A DNA stretch of 64,000 nucleotides from Lysobacterales bacterium (lineage in GTDB: Bacteria; Pseudomonadota; Gammaproteobacteria; Xanthomonadales; Xanthomonadaceae): positions 1 through 64,000 of the forward strand of contig JADKCY010000003.1 of assembly GCA_016718605.1 (NCBI GenBank). Reading direction: 5' to 3'. The notes under the pieces are model-generated. The model was not told the DNA's origin. It ran no database searches and was given only the letters and a program-made list of their open reading frames with translations. A program made the translations under genes and the position numbers. Shown piece after piece: positions 27,053-34,881 of this stretch; position 1 is the first letter of the stretch, and each line of letters opens with the position of its first letter.

Positions 27053-27760
27053 ATGCCCTTCTCCGCCAATGATTCGGTTTACGTGCTTCCACCCCCAGCC
27101 ATGCCCTCGGTGGCGGTCGCTGGAACACGGCAGTATTTCCCGGTGCGCCGCATTTACTGCGTCGGCCGCAATTACGCCGAACATGCGCGTGAAATGGGCG
27201 CGGACCCCACCCGCGAGGCGCCGTTTTTTTTCATGAAACCCGCCGACGCGGTGGTTGCCGATGGCGGCGTGGTGCCCTACCCCGCGCAGACAACGGACTT
27301 CCATTTCGAGGCTGAACTGGTCGTGGCACTGGGCGGCGGCGGCTCAAATCTCAGCGCTGAACAAGCCAAGGCCGCGATATTCGGCTATGCGGTCGGCCTC
27401 GACATGACCCGCCGCGATTTGCAGGCTGGTTTCAAGAAAGCGGGCAAGCCCTGGGACATGGCCAAGGGCTTCGATCATTCGGCGCCCTGCAGCGCGATCG
27501 TACAGGTAACGCAATGTGGTCACCCCGAGGATGCACGTATCACCCTGCACTGCAACGGCGAACTCAAGCAGGACGCGCGGATCAGCGATCTGATCTGGTC
27601 GGTACCCGAGTTGCTGGTCAACCTGTCGCACTTCGTTCGTCTGCAGGCAGGCGACCTGGTCTTTACCGGCACACCAGCGGGCGTCGGCGCGGTTGTACAT
27701 GGCGATCACTTGTTGGCGGCCGTCGAAGGCATTGCCCAGCTCAGTGTGCGCATCGACTGA
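27053..27760 (+). CDS. Fumarylacetoacetate hydrolase-family protein (fumarylpyruvate hydrolase-like)
   Basis: A 235-residue FAH-family hydrolase. The signature runs from RRIYCVGRNYAEHAREMG through PFFFMKPADAVV, with metal ligands in FHFEAELVVALG (ExE) and the Asp of GYAVGLDMTRRD. The GDLVFTGTPAGVG ending is also typical. The length and the RRDLQ motif fit the fumarylpyruvate hydrolase/NagK subgroup acting in gentisate-type ring cleavage, although no other pathway gene is near. The start at MPFSAND is 15 bases inside a possible upstream in-frame start. Confidence 0.85.
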   Translation: MPFSANDSVYVLPPPAMPSVAVAGTRQYFPVRRIYCVGRNYAEHAREMGADPTREAPFFFMKPADAVVADGGVVPYPAQTTDFHFEAELVVALGGGGSNLSAEQAKAAIFGYAVGLDMTRRDLQAGFKKAGKPWDMAKGFDHSAPCSAIVQVTQCGHPEDARITLHCNGELKQDARISDLIWSVPELLVNLSHFVRLQAGDLVFTGTPAGVGAVVHGDHLLAAVEGIAQLSVRID

Positions 27761-27871
27761 AGCCTACGCTTGGACGATGCAGGCGGTGAACGCGCTGACA
27801 ACGAAAACCCAACATTTGGGCCTATTGGCCTGTGCGACACTCCGCGCCTTTGCCGGCCTCAGTCGACTCGC

Positions 27872-28639
27872 ATGCACCATTTGATTGCGCTCCCGGCGCT
27901 GGATGACAACTACATCTGGTTTTTGCGCCAATCCGACCGTCCAGGCGTGCTGGTCGATCCGGGCGATGCGGAAGTCGCGATCCGCGCCATGGATGCTGGC
28001 ATGGCGGTGGCAGCGATTCTGGTCACCCATCATCACGGCGACCACGTGGCGGCGATCGAGCTACTGCAGGCGCGCTACGGCTTGCCCGTGTTTGCGCCTG
28101 CGGACGTTCGTATTCCGGGCACATGGCAGGCGGTCGCCGACGGCGCGTCAATTGCGCCTGCGGGCACTGATTTGCACTTCGAGGTGATGGCGGTGCCCGG
28201 CCATACCCGGAGCCACGTGGCGTACTTCGGCGCAGGGCATTTATTCTGTGGCGATACGCTTTTCAGTCTCGGCTGCGGTCGCTTGTTCGAGGGTAGCCCC
28301 GCCCAGATGCATGCCTCACTGCAACGCATCGCTCAATTGCCCGCCAATACGCTGATCTGCCCGGCACACGAGTACACCCTGTCGAACGGCCATTTCGCGC
28401 AACACGTCGACCCACACAATGCCGCCCTCTCGGTACGCCTCGCGGAAGTGTCGAAACAACGCGCGGCGGGACTCCCCAGTGTGCCGACTCGCTTGCACAG
28501 CGAGTTGCAATGCAATCCCTTCCTGCGGGTTGGCGAGGTCGCCATACAACAAGCGGTTGCGCAGCATTGCGGTGCGCCGCTCACCGATCCGGTCGCCGTG
28601 TTTGCAGGCTTGCGACGCTGGAAGGATGAATTTCGATGA
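27872..28639 (+). CDS. gloB: Hydroxyacylglutathione hydrolase (glyoxalase II)
   Basis: A 255-residue MBL-fold thioesterase that hydrolyses S-lactoylglutathione in methylglyoxal detoxification. The binuclear metal motif THHHGDH is near residue 52. Further ligands are in PGHTRSHVAYF, CGDTLFSLGCGRLFEG and HEYTLSNGHFA. The C-terminal substrate-binding domain ends with the family-typical NPFLRV and FAGLRRWKDEFR. The start is ATG at 27872 (MHHLIALPALDDNYIW). The stop overlaps the mltD start (ATGA). Confidence 0.95.
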   Translation: MHHLIALPALDDNYIWFLRQSDRPGVLVDPGDAEVAIRAMDAGMAVAAILVTHHHGDHVAAIELLQARYGLPVFAPADVRIPGTWQAVADGASIAPAGTDLHFEVMAVPGHTRSHVAYFGAGHLFCGDTLFSLGCGRLFEGSPAQMHASLQRIAQLPANTLICPAHEYTLSNGHFAQHVDPHNAALSVRLAEVSKQRAAGLPSVPTRLHSELQCNPFLRVGEVAIQQAVAQHCGAPLTDPVAVFAGLRRWKDEFR

Positions 28640-29775
28640 CCAAGTCACGGTGTCGCGCTGCTTGCCTCGCCTTTCTGTTGATCCTCGGTGGCTGCGCGAC
28701 CTTGCCAGCGCCTGCGCCAGTCGCACCGACGACGCCAGACGAGCCCGCCGCCACTGCGGTGACCGCCGCACCGCTCGAAGCCGCACCGATTGCAGCTCCT
28801 GAGCCTTTGCTCAACGTGCATGACCGACTGCGTCGTCAACTGCAAACGCCAGCGTGCGCCGAGTCCGATGCAGTGCAACGTTGGGCGCGTCTCTTTGCCG
28901 GCAAACAACCACGCTTTGCCGCGCACATCGAACGCATCCACCCCTTGCTGGATTACGTGCTGCGCGGCGTGGAGCGGCGTGGCCTGCCCGGTGAGTTTGC
29001 ATTGATTCCATTGATTGAGAGCGACTACAACCCGGCGGCGCGCTCACGCGCTGGCCCCGCTGGGATGTGGCAGTTCACCGCCGATACCGCGCGATCACGC
29101 GGTCTGCGCGTCAACAACCGCGTCGATGAGCGTTTGCTACCCGGCCCAGCGACCGATGCCGCATTGGACTTGTTGCAACACTATTTCGACACTTACCAGA
29201 GCTGGCCTCTGGCGATGGCCAGCTATAACGCGGGCGGATTTCGCATCCGCAAACTGCTCGAAAGGTCGCCATTGCAAGAGGGACAGGAACTCCCGGTGGG
29301 CACGCCCAGAGGCACCCGGGAATACCTCGACAAATTGCGCGCCTGGTCATGTCTGTTTGTCAGCCCGGAGCAGTTTGGCTTGACCTTGCCAAGCCTTGCC
29401 GACCCGGACCCATTGGAACTTCAGGCCGCGCGCCCAACCCTGCGCTCGCTCGACGTGCTGGCGCAAGCGACCGGCCTGAGCCAACAGCAAATCGTGTTCT
29501 GGAATCCCAGCTTGGCGCATGGTGGCTTCGGACCCAACTCTGTGCACTGGCTGTTGCCGAAATCCGCGCATGCCGCCGTCAAGCGCTTCGCGAGCCAACT
29601 CGCTCTGGGTGAAGTCAACCTTCCCCAGCCGCGAATGCATGAGGTAACAGCGGGCGACACCTTGTCAGGAATCGCCAAGCGCTATGGGCAAAGCACCTCA
29701 CAACTGATGCGGCTCAATCGCCTGAATGCGCACTCGATTCTGCGCATCGGGCAAAGGATCAAACTGGAACCATGA
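28636..29775 (+). CDS. mltD: Membrane-bound lytic murein transglycosylase D-like
   Basis: A 379-residue lipoprotein. The signal peptide ends in the lipobox LGGC (Cys20), followed by an Ala/Pro linker. The SLT lysozyme-like domain has the catalytic Glu in LIPLIESDYNPAARSRAGPAGMWQF (near residue 133) and the family motifs GLRVNNRVDERLLPGPATDAA and ASYNAGGFRIRKLL. A C-terminal LysM domain (HEVTAGDTLSGIAKRYGQSTSQLMRLN) binds peptidoglycan. It cleaves glycan strands to 1,6-anhydroMurNAc products in the periplasm. It is coupled to gloB by a four-base overlap. Confidence 0.92.
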   Translation: MTKSRCRAACLAFLLILGGCATLPAPAPVAPTTPDEPAATAVTAAPLEAAPIAAPEPLLNVHDRLRRQLQTPACAESDAVQRWARLFAGKQPRFAAHIERIHPLLDYVLRGVERRGLPGEFALIPLIESDYNPAARSRAGPAGMWQFTADTARSRGLRVNNRVDERLLPGPATDAALDLLQHYFDTYQSWPLAMASYNAGGFRIRKLLERSPLQEGQELPVGTPRGTREYLDKLRAWSCLFVSPEQFGLTLPSLADPDPLELQAARPTLRSLDVLAQATGLSQQQIVFWNPSLAHGGFGPNSVHWLLPKSAHAAVKRFASQLALGEVNLPQPRMHEVTAGDTLSGIAKRYGQSTSQLMRLNRLNAHSILRIGQRIKLEP

Positions 29776-29935
29776 GCAAACTCAATACGGTGGCGCACTG
29801 CAGAAGTGCGCATGCTTGCGTGCATACTTTCCGTCGGCAGAAGCCTGTGGCCTCTGTGACCCGCTGATTCAACACTATTTTTCGTTGCGCGCGGAAAGTT
29901 TCGGCGCGCGATGTCATCGCAAAGGGAGAGTTCCA

Positions 29936-30724
29936 ATGGGCTTCATGCAAGGCAAACGCGCACTGATCGTCGGCATCGCCAGCCACCGTTCCATTGCCTG
30001 GGGCATCGCCGAGGCGATGCACAAGCAAGGCGCGCAACTGGCCTTCACTTATCAGAACGAGAAGCTCAAATCGCGTGTTGAGGAAGCCGCCCAAGAGTTT
30101 GGCTCCAGCATCGTGTTGCCCTGTGATGTCGGTGTGGATGCCGAGATCGACACCGTGGTCAACGAGCTCGGCAAGCAGTGGGATGGACTGGACTGTCTGG
30201 TGCATTCAGTCGGATTCGCGCCGCGTGAAGCCCTCGATGGCGGCTTTCTGGATGGCCTCAACCGCGAGAATTTCCGTATTGCCCACGACATTTCCAGCTA
30301 CAGTCTGGCGGCGTTGTCGAAAGCCTTCCGTCCGATGATGCAAGGCCGCAATGGCAGCATTCTCACCCTGACCTATCTGGGTGCAGAGCGTGCGCTGGTG
30401 AATTACAACGTGATGGGTTTGGCGAAGGCCAGTCTGGAAGCCTGCGTGCGCTATCTGGCGCTGAACCTTGGGCCGGAAGGCACACGTGTCAATGCCATTT
30501 CCGCCGGCCCGATCAAAACGCTGGCTGCGGCGGGTATCGGCAACTTCCGCAAGATGCTGACCCATGTCGAAGAAAACGCGCCAATCCGCCGCACCGTCAG
30601 TATCGAAGACGTCGGCAACGTAGCGGCATTTCTGTGCTCCGATCTGGCCGCAGGCATCACTGGCGAAGTCACCTATGTGGACGGCGGCTACAACATCCTT
30701 GGGATGACCGGCATCGACGGCTGA
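29936..30724 (+). CDS. fabI: Enoyl-[acyl-carrier-protein] reductase (NADH) FabI
   Basis: A 262-residue SDR-type enoyl-ACP reductase, the last step of each fatty-acid elongation cycle. The NAD motif is VGIASHRSIAWGIAEAMHKQGA. The Y-x6-K catalytic pair is in YNVMGLAKASLEACVRYLA, preceded by the FabI-specific TYLGAERA and followed by AGPIKTLAAAGIGNFRKML. It begins with ATG at 29936 behind GGGAG. A perfect 13-bp hairpin follows the stop. FabI is the triclosan/isoniazid-type target class. Confidence 0.96.
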   Translation: MGFMQGKRALIVGIASHRSIAWGIAEAMHKQGAQLAFTYQNEKLKSRVEEAAQEFGSSIVLPCDVGVDAEIDTVVNELGKQWDGLDCLVHSVGFAPREALDGGFLDGLNRENFRIAHDISSYSLAALSKAFRPMMQGRNGSILTLTYLGAERALVNYNVMGLAKASLEACVRYLALNLGPEGTRVNAISAGPIKTLAAAGIGNFRKMLTHVEENAPIRRTVSIEDVGNVAAFLCSDLAAGITGEVTYVDGGYNILGMTGIDG

Positions 30725-30750
30725 CGCCCTTGCCAACGGCAGGAAAGCCC

Positions 30751-30785
30751 CATTCACCGCCGGAGCCAAACCCCGGCGGTGAATG
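30751..30785 (+). terminator. Hairpin after fabI
   Basis: CATTCACCGCCGG and CCGGCGGTGAATG form a perfect 13-bp stem with a 9-base loop, 27 bases past the fabI stop. It lacks a U-tract, so it may act as an mRNA 3' end structure or a weak terminator. Confidence 0.6.
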
Positions 30786-30857
30786 CATAAAAACGCCAAC
30801 ACAAGACCATCCTCCGCCCGCGCAACCGATCTCCCCGATTGGCACGCAGCAACAAAA

Positions 30858-30881
30858 AAGGCTGCCTGTGCGGGCAGCCTT
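30858..30881 (-). terminator. Rho-independent terminator of tRNA-Ser
   Basis: AAGGCTGCC and GGCAGCCTT form a 9-bp stem with a 6-base loop. On the minus strand it continues into a run of T bases (complement of AACAAAAAA). It lies just beyond the tRNA-Ser 3' end. Confidence 0.85.
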
Positions 30882-30893
30882 TCTGGTTCAGCT

Positions 30894-30984
30894 TGGCGGA
30901 GAAGGAGGGATTCGAACCCTCGTTACGTCGGAGACGTAAACCGGATTTCGAATCCGGCGCATTCGACCACTCTGCCACCTCTCC
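30894..30984 (-). tRNA. tRNA-Ser(CGA)
   Basis: On the minus strand the sequence starts GGAGAGGTGGCAGAGTGG. It has the anticodon loop ATTCGAAAT (anticodon CGA, reading UCG), the long serine-type variable arm (TTTACGTC...GACGTAA), the T-arm GAGGGTTCGAATCCCTC and an encoded CCA end. The acceptor stem GGAGAGG/CTTCTCC closes with one G-T pair. The length is 91 bases with CCA. Confidence 0.96.
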
Positions 30985-31218
30985 GTTAACAGGTGCAGCG
31001 ACGCCTTGCGGTGCCGCGGTCAGGGCCGCGAACTATACGCGCAGGCCAGTCTGACGACAAGCATCCAGCCTCTGTCTGGGTCATGACGGTGACAGGCCAG
31101 CGCATCGATTGACGTATATCGGTTGCATGCCAACGGACCAGCGCGGCATCATGCGGTGTGAACCTGCAGCCGAACCCGGATTGTGCTTTCGAGCAGCGTC
31201 CGCCTTTTTCCCCAATGA

Positions 31219-31929
31219 ATGCCCCGCATGATCGAATTCGGCCTGCTAAGCCATGTTGGACTCCGCCGCGAGCACAACGAAGACACCTTTTATGGCGACA
31301 GCGAACTCGGTCTGTGGCTGGTGGCAGATGGCATGGGTGGACACGAGTTTGGTGAGGTGGCCAGCGCCATGGCGCGCGACATCATCGTTCGCGAAGTGCG
31401 TGGTGGAACGCACTTGATCGATGCCATCCGCCGCGCGGATAGCGAGATCATCGACCACTCCAGACAGCGTAACGATGCCTTGCCGATGGGCACCACGGTG
31501 GCGTCGGCGCGTATTCATCAGAATCGGTTTGAGGTGGCGTGGGTCGGTGACAGTCGCGCCTACCTGTGGAATGGCGAATTGCAGCAGCTTTCTCACGATC
31601 ACTCCTACGTTCAGGAGTTGATTGAACAGGGAGCAATTACTGCGGAACAAGCACGTAGCCATCCGCATCGCAATGTGGTGACTCAAGCACTCGGTGTCAC
31701 TGACCCACAGTCCCTCCGGGTGGAATCGCTGAGCGGAGAACTCAAGCCGGGGATGCAGTTGCTGCTGTGCAGTGACGGACTGACCGAGGAAGTCGACGAC
31801 GCGGGCATCGCCAACGTGCTTCGCCGTGCCGATCTCAGCGCTCAGGAATGTGTTGACCAGTTGATTGTCGCTGCGCTGGATGGTGGCGGTTCCGACAACA
31901 TCACGGTCGTGCTGATTCGCCGTCACTGA
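31219..31929 (+). CDS. PP2C-family Ser/Thr protein phosphatase
   Basis: A 236-residue stand-alone PPM phosphatase of the PrpC/Stp type. All metal-binding motifs are present: LRREHNEDTFYGD (first Asp region), WLVADGMGGHEFGEVAS, MGTTVASARI, VAWVGDSRAYLW, LLLCSDGLTEEVDD and GGGSDNITVVLI. It would remove phosphate from Ser/Thr substrates in the cytoplasm and could oppose the kinase at 13058-15883. The start may also be nine bases later (MIEFGLLSHVG). Confidence 0.92.
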   Translation: MPRMIEFGLLSHVGLRREHNEDTFYGDSELGLWLVADGMGGHEFGEVASAMARDIIVREVRGGTHLIDAIRRADSEIIDHSRQRNDALPMGTTVASARIHQNRFEVAWVGDSRAYLWNGELQQLSHDHSYVQELIEQGAITAEQARSHPHRNVVTQALGVTDPQSLRVESLSGELKPGMQLLLCSDGLTEEVDDAGIANVLRRADLSAQECVDQLIVAALDGGGSDNITVVLIRRH

Positions 31930-31943
31930 TCGCTGAAGGACAG

Positions 31944-32624
31944 ATGATGTCCACACTCACGCTTGGTACCGTGTATGGTCAGATCAGCGCCTGGCGCGCC
32001 GATCCATCAGCCGATCAGGCGGTGCTGGGCGGCGTGGTTCTGGTGCAAGAGATTTTTGGTGTCAACGCGCATATCCGTGCAGTTGCCGAACGCTTTGCCG
32101 ACGCTGGCCTGGTGGTGATTGCACCGGCGGTCATGGACTTTGTGCGCGTAGGCGTGGAACTCGACTACAACGCCGAGGGCGTCGCGATTGGGCGCGAGAT
32201 CATGGCCGAAGTCGGATTTGATCGCTGTGTCGCCGCCTGTGCAGCCGCCAGTGACGTGCTGCGTCAACAAGGCTTGCCCGCCGCCGTGGTCGGATTCTGC
32301 ATCGGCGGCACCGTTGCCCTGCTCTGCTGCACGCGCCTTGGCCTGCCTGCCGTGAGCTACTACGGTGGACGCAGCATGGCCTTCCGATACGAGCGCCCGC
32401 AGGCGCCGCTGTTGATGCATTTTGGTCGCCACGATCCATTGATTCCCGCCGAACACGTGGAAGCACAGCGGCGGGCATTTCCTACGGCACAGATCGAAAT
32501 CCACGACGCGGGACATGGCTTCAACTGCGAACAACGCGCGGACTACAACGCCGAAGCCGCCGATGCCGCATTTGCGCAAACCCTGCAGTTTCTTCGCTGC
32601 GAACTGGGCAAAGGCGCCAACTAG
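31944..32624 (+). CDS. Dienelactone hydrolase-family protein
   Basis: A 226-residue alpha/beta hydrolase of the dienelactone hydrolase family. The catalytic triad is Cys in VVGFCIGGTVALL, Asp in HFGRHDPLIP and His in HDAGHGFNCEQR. The N-terminal Glu of LVQEIFGVNAHIR completes the family active site. It is probably a carboxymethylenebutenolidase-like esterase, with substrate unknown. It lies 14 bases after the phosphatase gene and two bases before the HIT gene, so an operon is likely. Confidence 0.88.
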   Translation: MMSTLTLGTVYGQISAWRADPSADQAVLGGVVLVQEIFGVNAHIRAVAERFADAGLVVIAPAVMDFVRVGVELDYNAEGVAIGREIMAEVGFDRCVAACAAASDVLRQQGLPAAVVGFCIGGTVALLCCTRLGLPAVSYYGGRSMAFRYERPQAPLLMHFGRHDPLIPAEHVEAQRRAFPTAQIEIHDAGHGFNCEQRADYNAEAADAAFAQTLQFLRCELGKGAN

Positions 32625-32626
32625 CC

Positions 32627-33073
32627 ATGGATGAATTTAGCCTGCATCCCCGTCTGGCCGCCGACAGTCACCTGCTGCTTGATCTGCCGCTGTGCCAGTT
32701 ACGACGCATGCGCGATGCGCGCTGGCTTTGGCTGCTGTTGGTGCCAAGGCTGCCTGAACGACGTGAACTGACTGACCTGGATGTCCCGCAACAGGCGCAA
32801 CTGATGCGCGAAATCGACCTCAGCTCCCGCTTGCTGCTGCAGGTTGCCAAGCCCACCAAGCTCAATACCGCAGCGCTCGGCAATATCGTCGAGCAACTGC
32901 ATGTCCATGTCGTCGCACGCCATGTCGGTGACGCCGCATGGCCCGGGCCAATCTGGGGCGTGGGACAGGCCGAAAGCCGCGACGACACGTTCTGGGTGGA
33001 CGAGCGCCAGCAGTTGCTTGCGGCGCTGACAAGCCTTGCCAAGCCCGGCGAACTGGCGATATCCGCCCCATGA
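32627..33073 (+). CDS. HIT-domain protein
   Basis: A 148-residue HIT-superfamily protein. The histidine-triad motif reads QLHVHVVARH: the first His of the canonical triad is Gln, as in a common proteobacterial subgroup. Conserved N-terminal features (FSLHPRLAADSHLLLDLPLCQLRRMRDARWLWLLLVPR) and KLNTAALGNIVEQ match that subgroup. It is likely a nucleotidyl hydrolase or transferase of unknown substrate. The stop overlaps the pxpB start. Confidence 0.88.
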   Translation: MDEFSLHPRLAADSHLLLDLPLCQLRRMRDARWLWLLLVPRLPERRELTDLDVPQQAQLMREIDLSSRLLLQVAKPTKLNTAALGNIVEQLHVHVVARHVGDAAWPGPIWGVGQAESRDDTFWVDERQQLLAALTSLAKPGELAISAP

Positions 33074-33822
33074 ATGCCGCCGTGCAACCGGGATTGATGC
33101 TGGAACCGCTGGGCGACAGCGCGGTGCTGGCCGTACTTGGCGACCGCATTCATCCCGACCTCAACACGGCAGCGCTCGCGCTGGCAGACGAACTGGATCG
33201 CCAACGACTCAAAGGCGTGATCGACATCGTGCCCGCCTACGCGTCGGTCGCCGTCCACTATCTACCCTTGCGCATGGACTCGCCCGCCGACCAGAGCCGC
33301 CGCAAAGTCGAAAGCTGGATCAGGCAAACCTGGTCGCACCTGCATTGGGAAGCGCATCGCCAACCTCAACCCGGCGCTGAGGACATCTGGAATCAGAGCA
33401 TCCTTCCGGTGCCGGTTTGCTACGGCGGCGACTTCGGCCCGGACATCGACCACGTGGCCGCTCACTGCGGGATGTCGGTGGATGAAGTCATCGCACGCCA
33501 TAGCGCGCCGATCTACCGTGTGGCCATGCTTGGCTTCCAGCCAGGCTTTCCCTATCTGCTGGGGCTCGACCCGCGATTGGAAACGCCACGTCTGGCCTCA
33601 CCGCGCACCCGTGTGGCGGCGGGCGCAGTGGGCATTGGCGGCGCGCAGACAGGCATCTATCCCTTGCCCAGCCCCGGCGGCTGGCAATTGATCGGATGGT
33701 CGCCGCTGCGCTTGTTTGATCCACAGCGCCATCCCGCCACCCTGCTGCGGGCCGGATCCCGGCTACGCTTCGTGCCAACCGCCGCCGAGGACATTGACGC
33801 CTCGCCACAGGCCACGCGATGA
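33070..33822 (+). CDS. pxpB: 5-oxoprolinase subunit PxpB (KipI-like)
   Basis: A 250-residue protein. Features of the PxpB/KipI family are LEPLGDSAVLAVLGD at the N-terminus, VPAYASVAVHY, LPVPVCYGGDFGPDIDHVAAHCGMSVDEVI and the family signature YRVAMLGFQPGFPYLLGLD. Together with PxpA and PxpC it forms the ATP-dependent 5-oxoprolinase that returns pyroglutamate to glutamate. The ATG overlaps the HIT gene stop. It is followed by pxpC with a four-base overlap. Confidence 0.92.
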   Translation: MNAAVQPGLMLEPLGDSAVLAVLGDRIHPDLNTAALALADELDRQRLKGVIDIVPAYASVAVHYLPLRMDSPADQSRRKVESWIRQTWSHLHWEAHRQPQPGAEDIWNQSILPVPVCYGGDFGPDIDHVAAHCGMSVDEVIARHSAPIYRVAMLGFQPGFPYLLGLDPRLETPRLASPRTRVAAGAVGIGGAQTGIYPLPSPGGWQLIGWSPLRLFDPQRHPATLLRAGSRLRFVPTAAEDIDASPQATR

Positions 33823-34796
33823 GTCTGGAAGTACTCAAGCCTGGCCTGTTGACCAGCGTGCAGGATCTCGGACGCGCGAATCACCGCGCGCTTGGTGTAC
33901 CTGTTGGCGGCGCCGTCGATACCTTCAGCCTGCAAGTCGCCAATGCCCTGGTTGGCAATGAGCCACATGCCGCCGCGCTGGAAATTACCCTGCTCGGACC
34001 GCGCCTGCGTTTCACGCAAGATGCCGTCATCGCACTCTGTGGCGGGCGCTTTGAGGCCAATCTCGACGATCTGGCCTTGCCCATGTGGCGCGCGATGCGC
34101 GTGGCGGCGGGCAGCATCATCGACATCGGACACAGCCAACGCGGCGCACGGCTCTACCTGGCGATCGCAGGTGGTTTGAACTGCCCGGTGATTCTGGACA
34201 GCCGCGCCACCGCACTGGATGGCGGCTTCGGCGGATGGCAAGGACGCGCCCTGCGCGCCGGTGACAGCCTTCCACTAGCCGACTGTTTCAGCCTGGGCAG
34301 ACATTGGCCACGCCAGAGCATTGGCCTGCGGCTTGCGCGCTGGTGGGCCAACCCCGCGCCAGCCCTGACGCTGGAACCCGTCGCCGACATCGGCCTGCTA
34401 CCCGGCCACCATCTGCCTGAAGGCAACGAAACGCTCTTCAGTACCGAGTTCCAGGTCGACTCACGATCCAACCGCATGGGCCTGCGGCTCGACGCCGAAA
34501 CACCCCTCGCCGTCTCCAACCAGCCGACCCTGTCCGAGCCGGTCAGCATCGGCACCGTGCAACTGCCCCCCGAAGGCAAACCGATCATCCTGCTGGCCGA
34601 TGCGCAAACCATCGGCGGCTACCCACGAATCGGCCACATCCCCAGCGCCGACCACCCGCGCCTCGCCCAACTCGCCCCCAGCGACCGCCTGCGCTTTGTC
34701 CCCAATACCGAAACCATTGCACTGCAACGACTGCAACAACTGGATCGCCACCTGCAACGCCTGCAGGACGCAGCGAGGGATGCTTTGAGGGATTGA
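33819..34796 (+). CDS. pxpC: 5-oxoprolinase subunit PxpC (KipA-like)
   Basis: A 325-residue biotin-dependent-carboxyltransferase-like subunit: LKPGLLTSVQDLGRANHRALGVPVGGAVD at the N-terminus, NALVGNEPHAAALEITLLGP, then GARLYLAIAGG and ADAQTIGGYPRIGHIPSADHPRLAQL near the C-terminus. It partners with PxpB. The PxpA gene normally completing the operon does not follow. The next gene is an oppositely oriented SIR2-type gene, which marks the left edge of the accessory region. Confidence 0.92.
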   Translation: MSLEVLKPGLLTSVQDLGRANHRALGVPVGGAVDTFSLQVANALVGNEPHAAALEITLLGPRLRFTQDAVIALCGGRFEANLDDLALPMWRAMRVAAGSIIDIGHSQRGARLYLAIAGGLNCPVILDSRATALDGGFGGWQGRALRAGDSLPLADCFSLGRHWPRQSIGLRLARWWANPAPALTLEPVADIGLLPGHHLPEGNETLFSTEFQVDSRSNRMGLRLDAETPLAVSNQPTLSEPVSIGTVQLPPEGKPIILLADAQTIGGYPRIGHIPSADHPRLAQLAPSDRLRFVPNTETIALQRLQQLDRHLQRLQDAARDALRD

Positions 34797-34881
34797 GCAT
34801 GGGCTCCACGCTGCTGTCGGGAGCCATCCTCTCAACATTTACTTTGGACGAAAATCGCGCCGCGAATCACCAACACCAAAG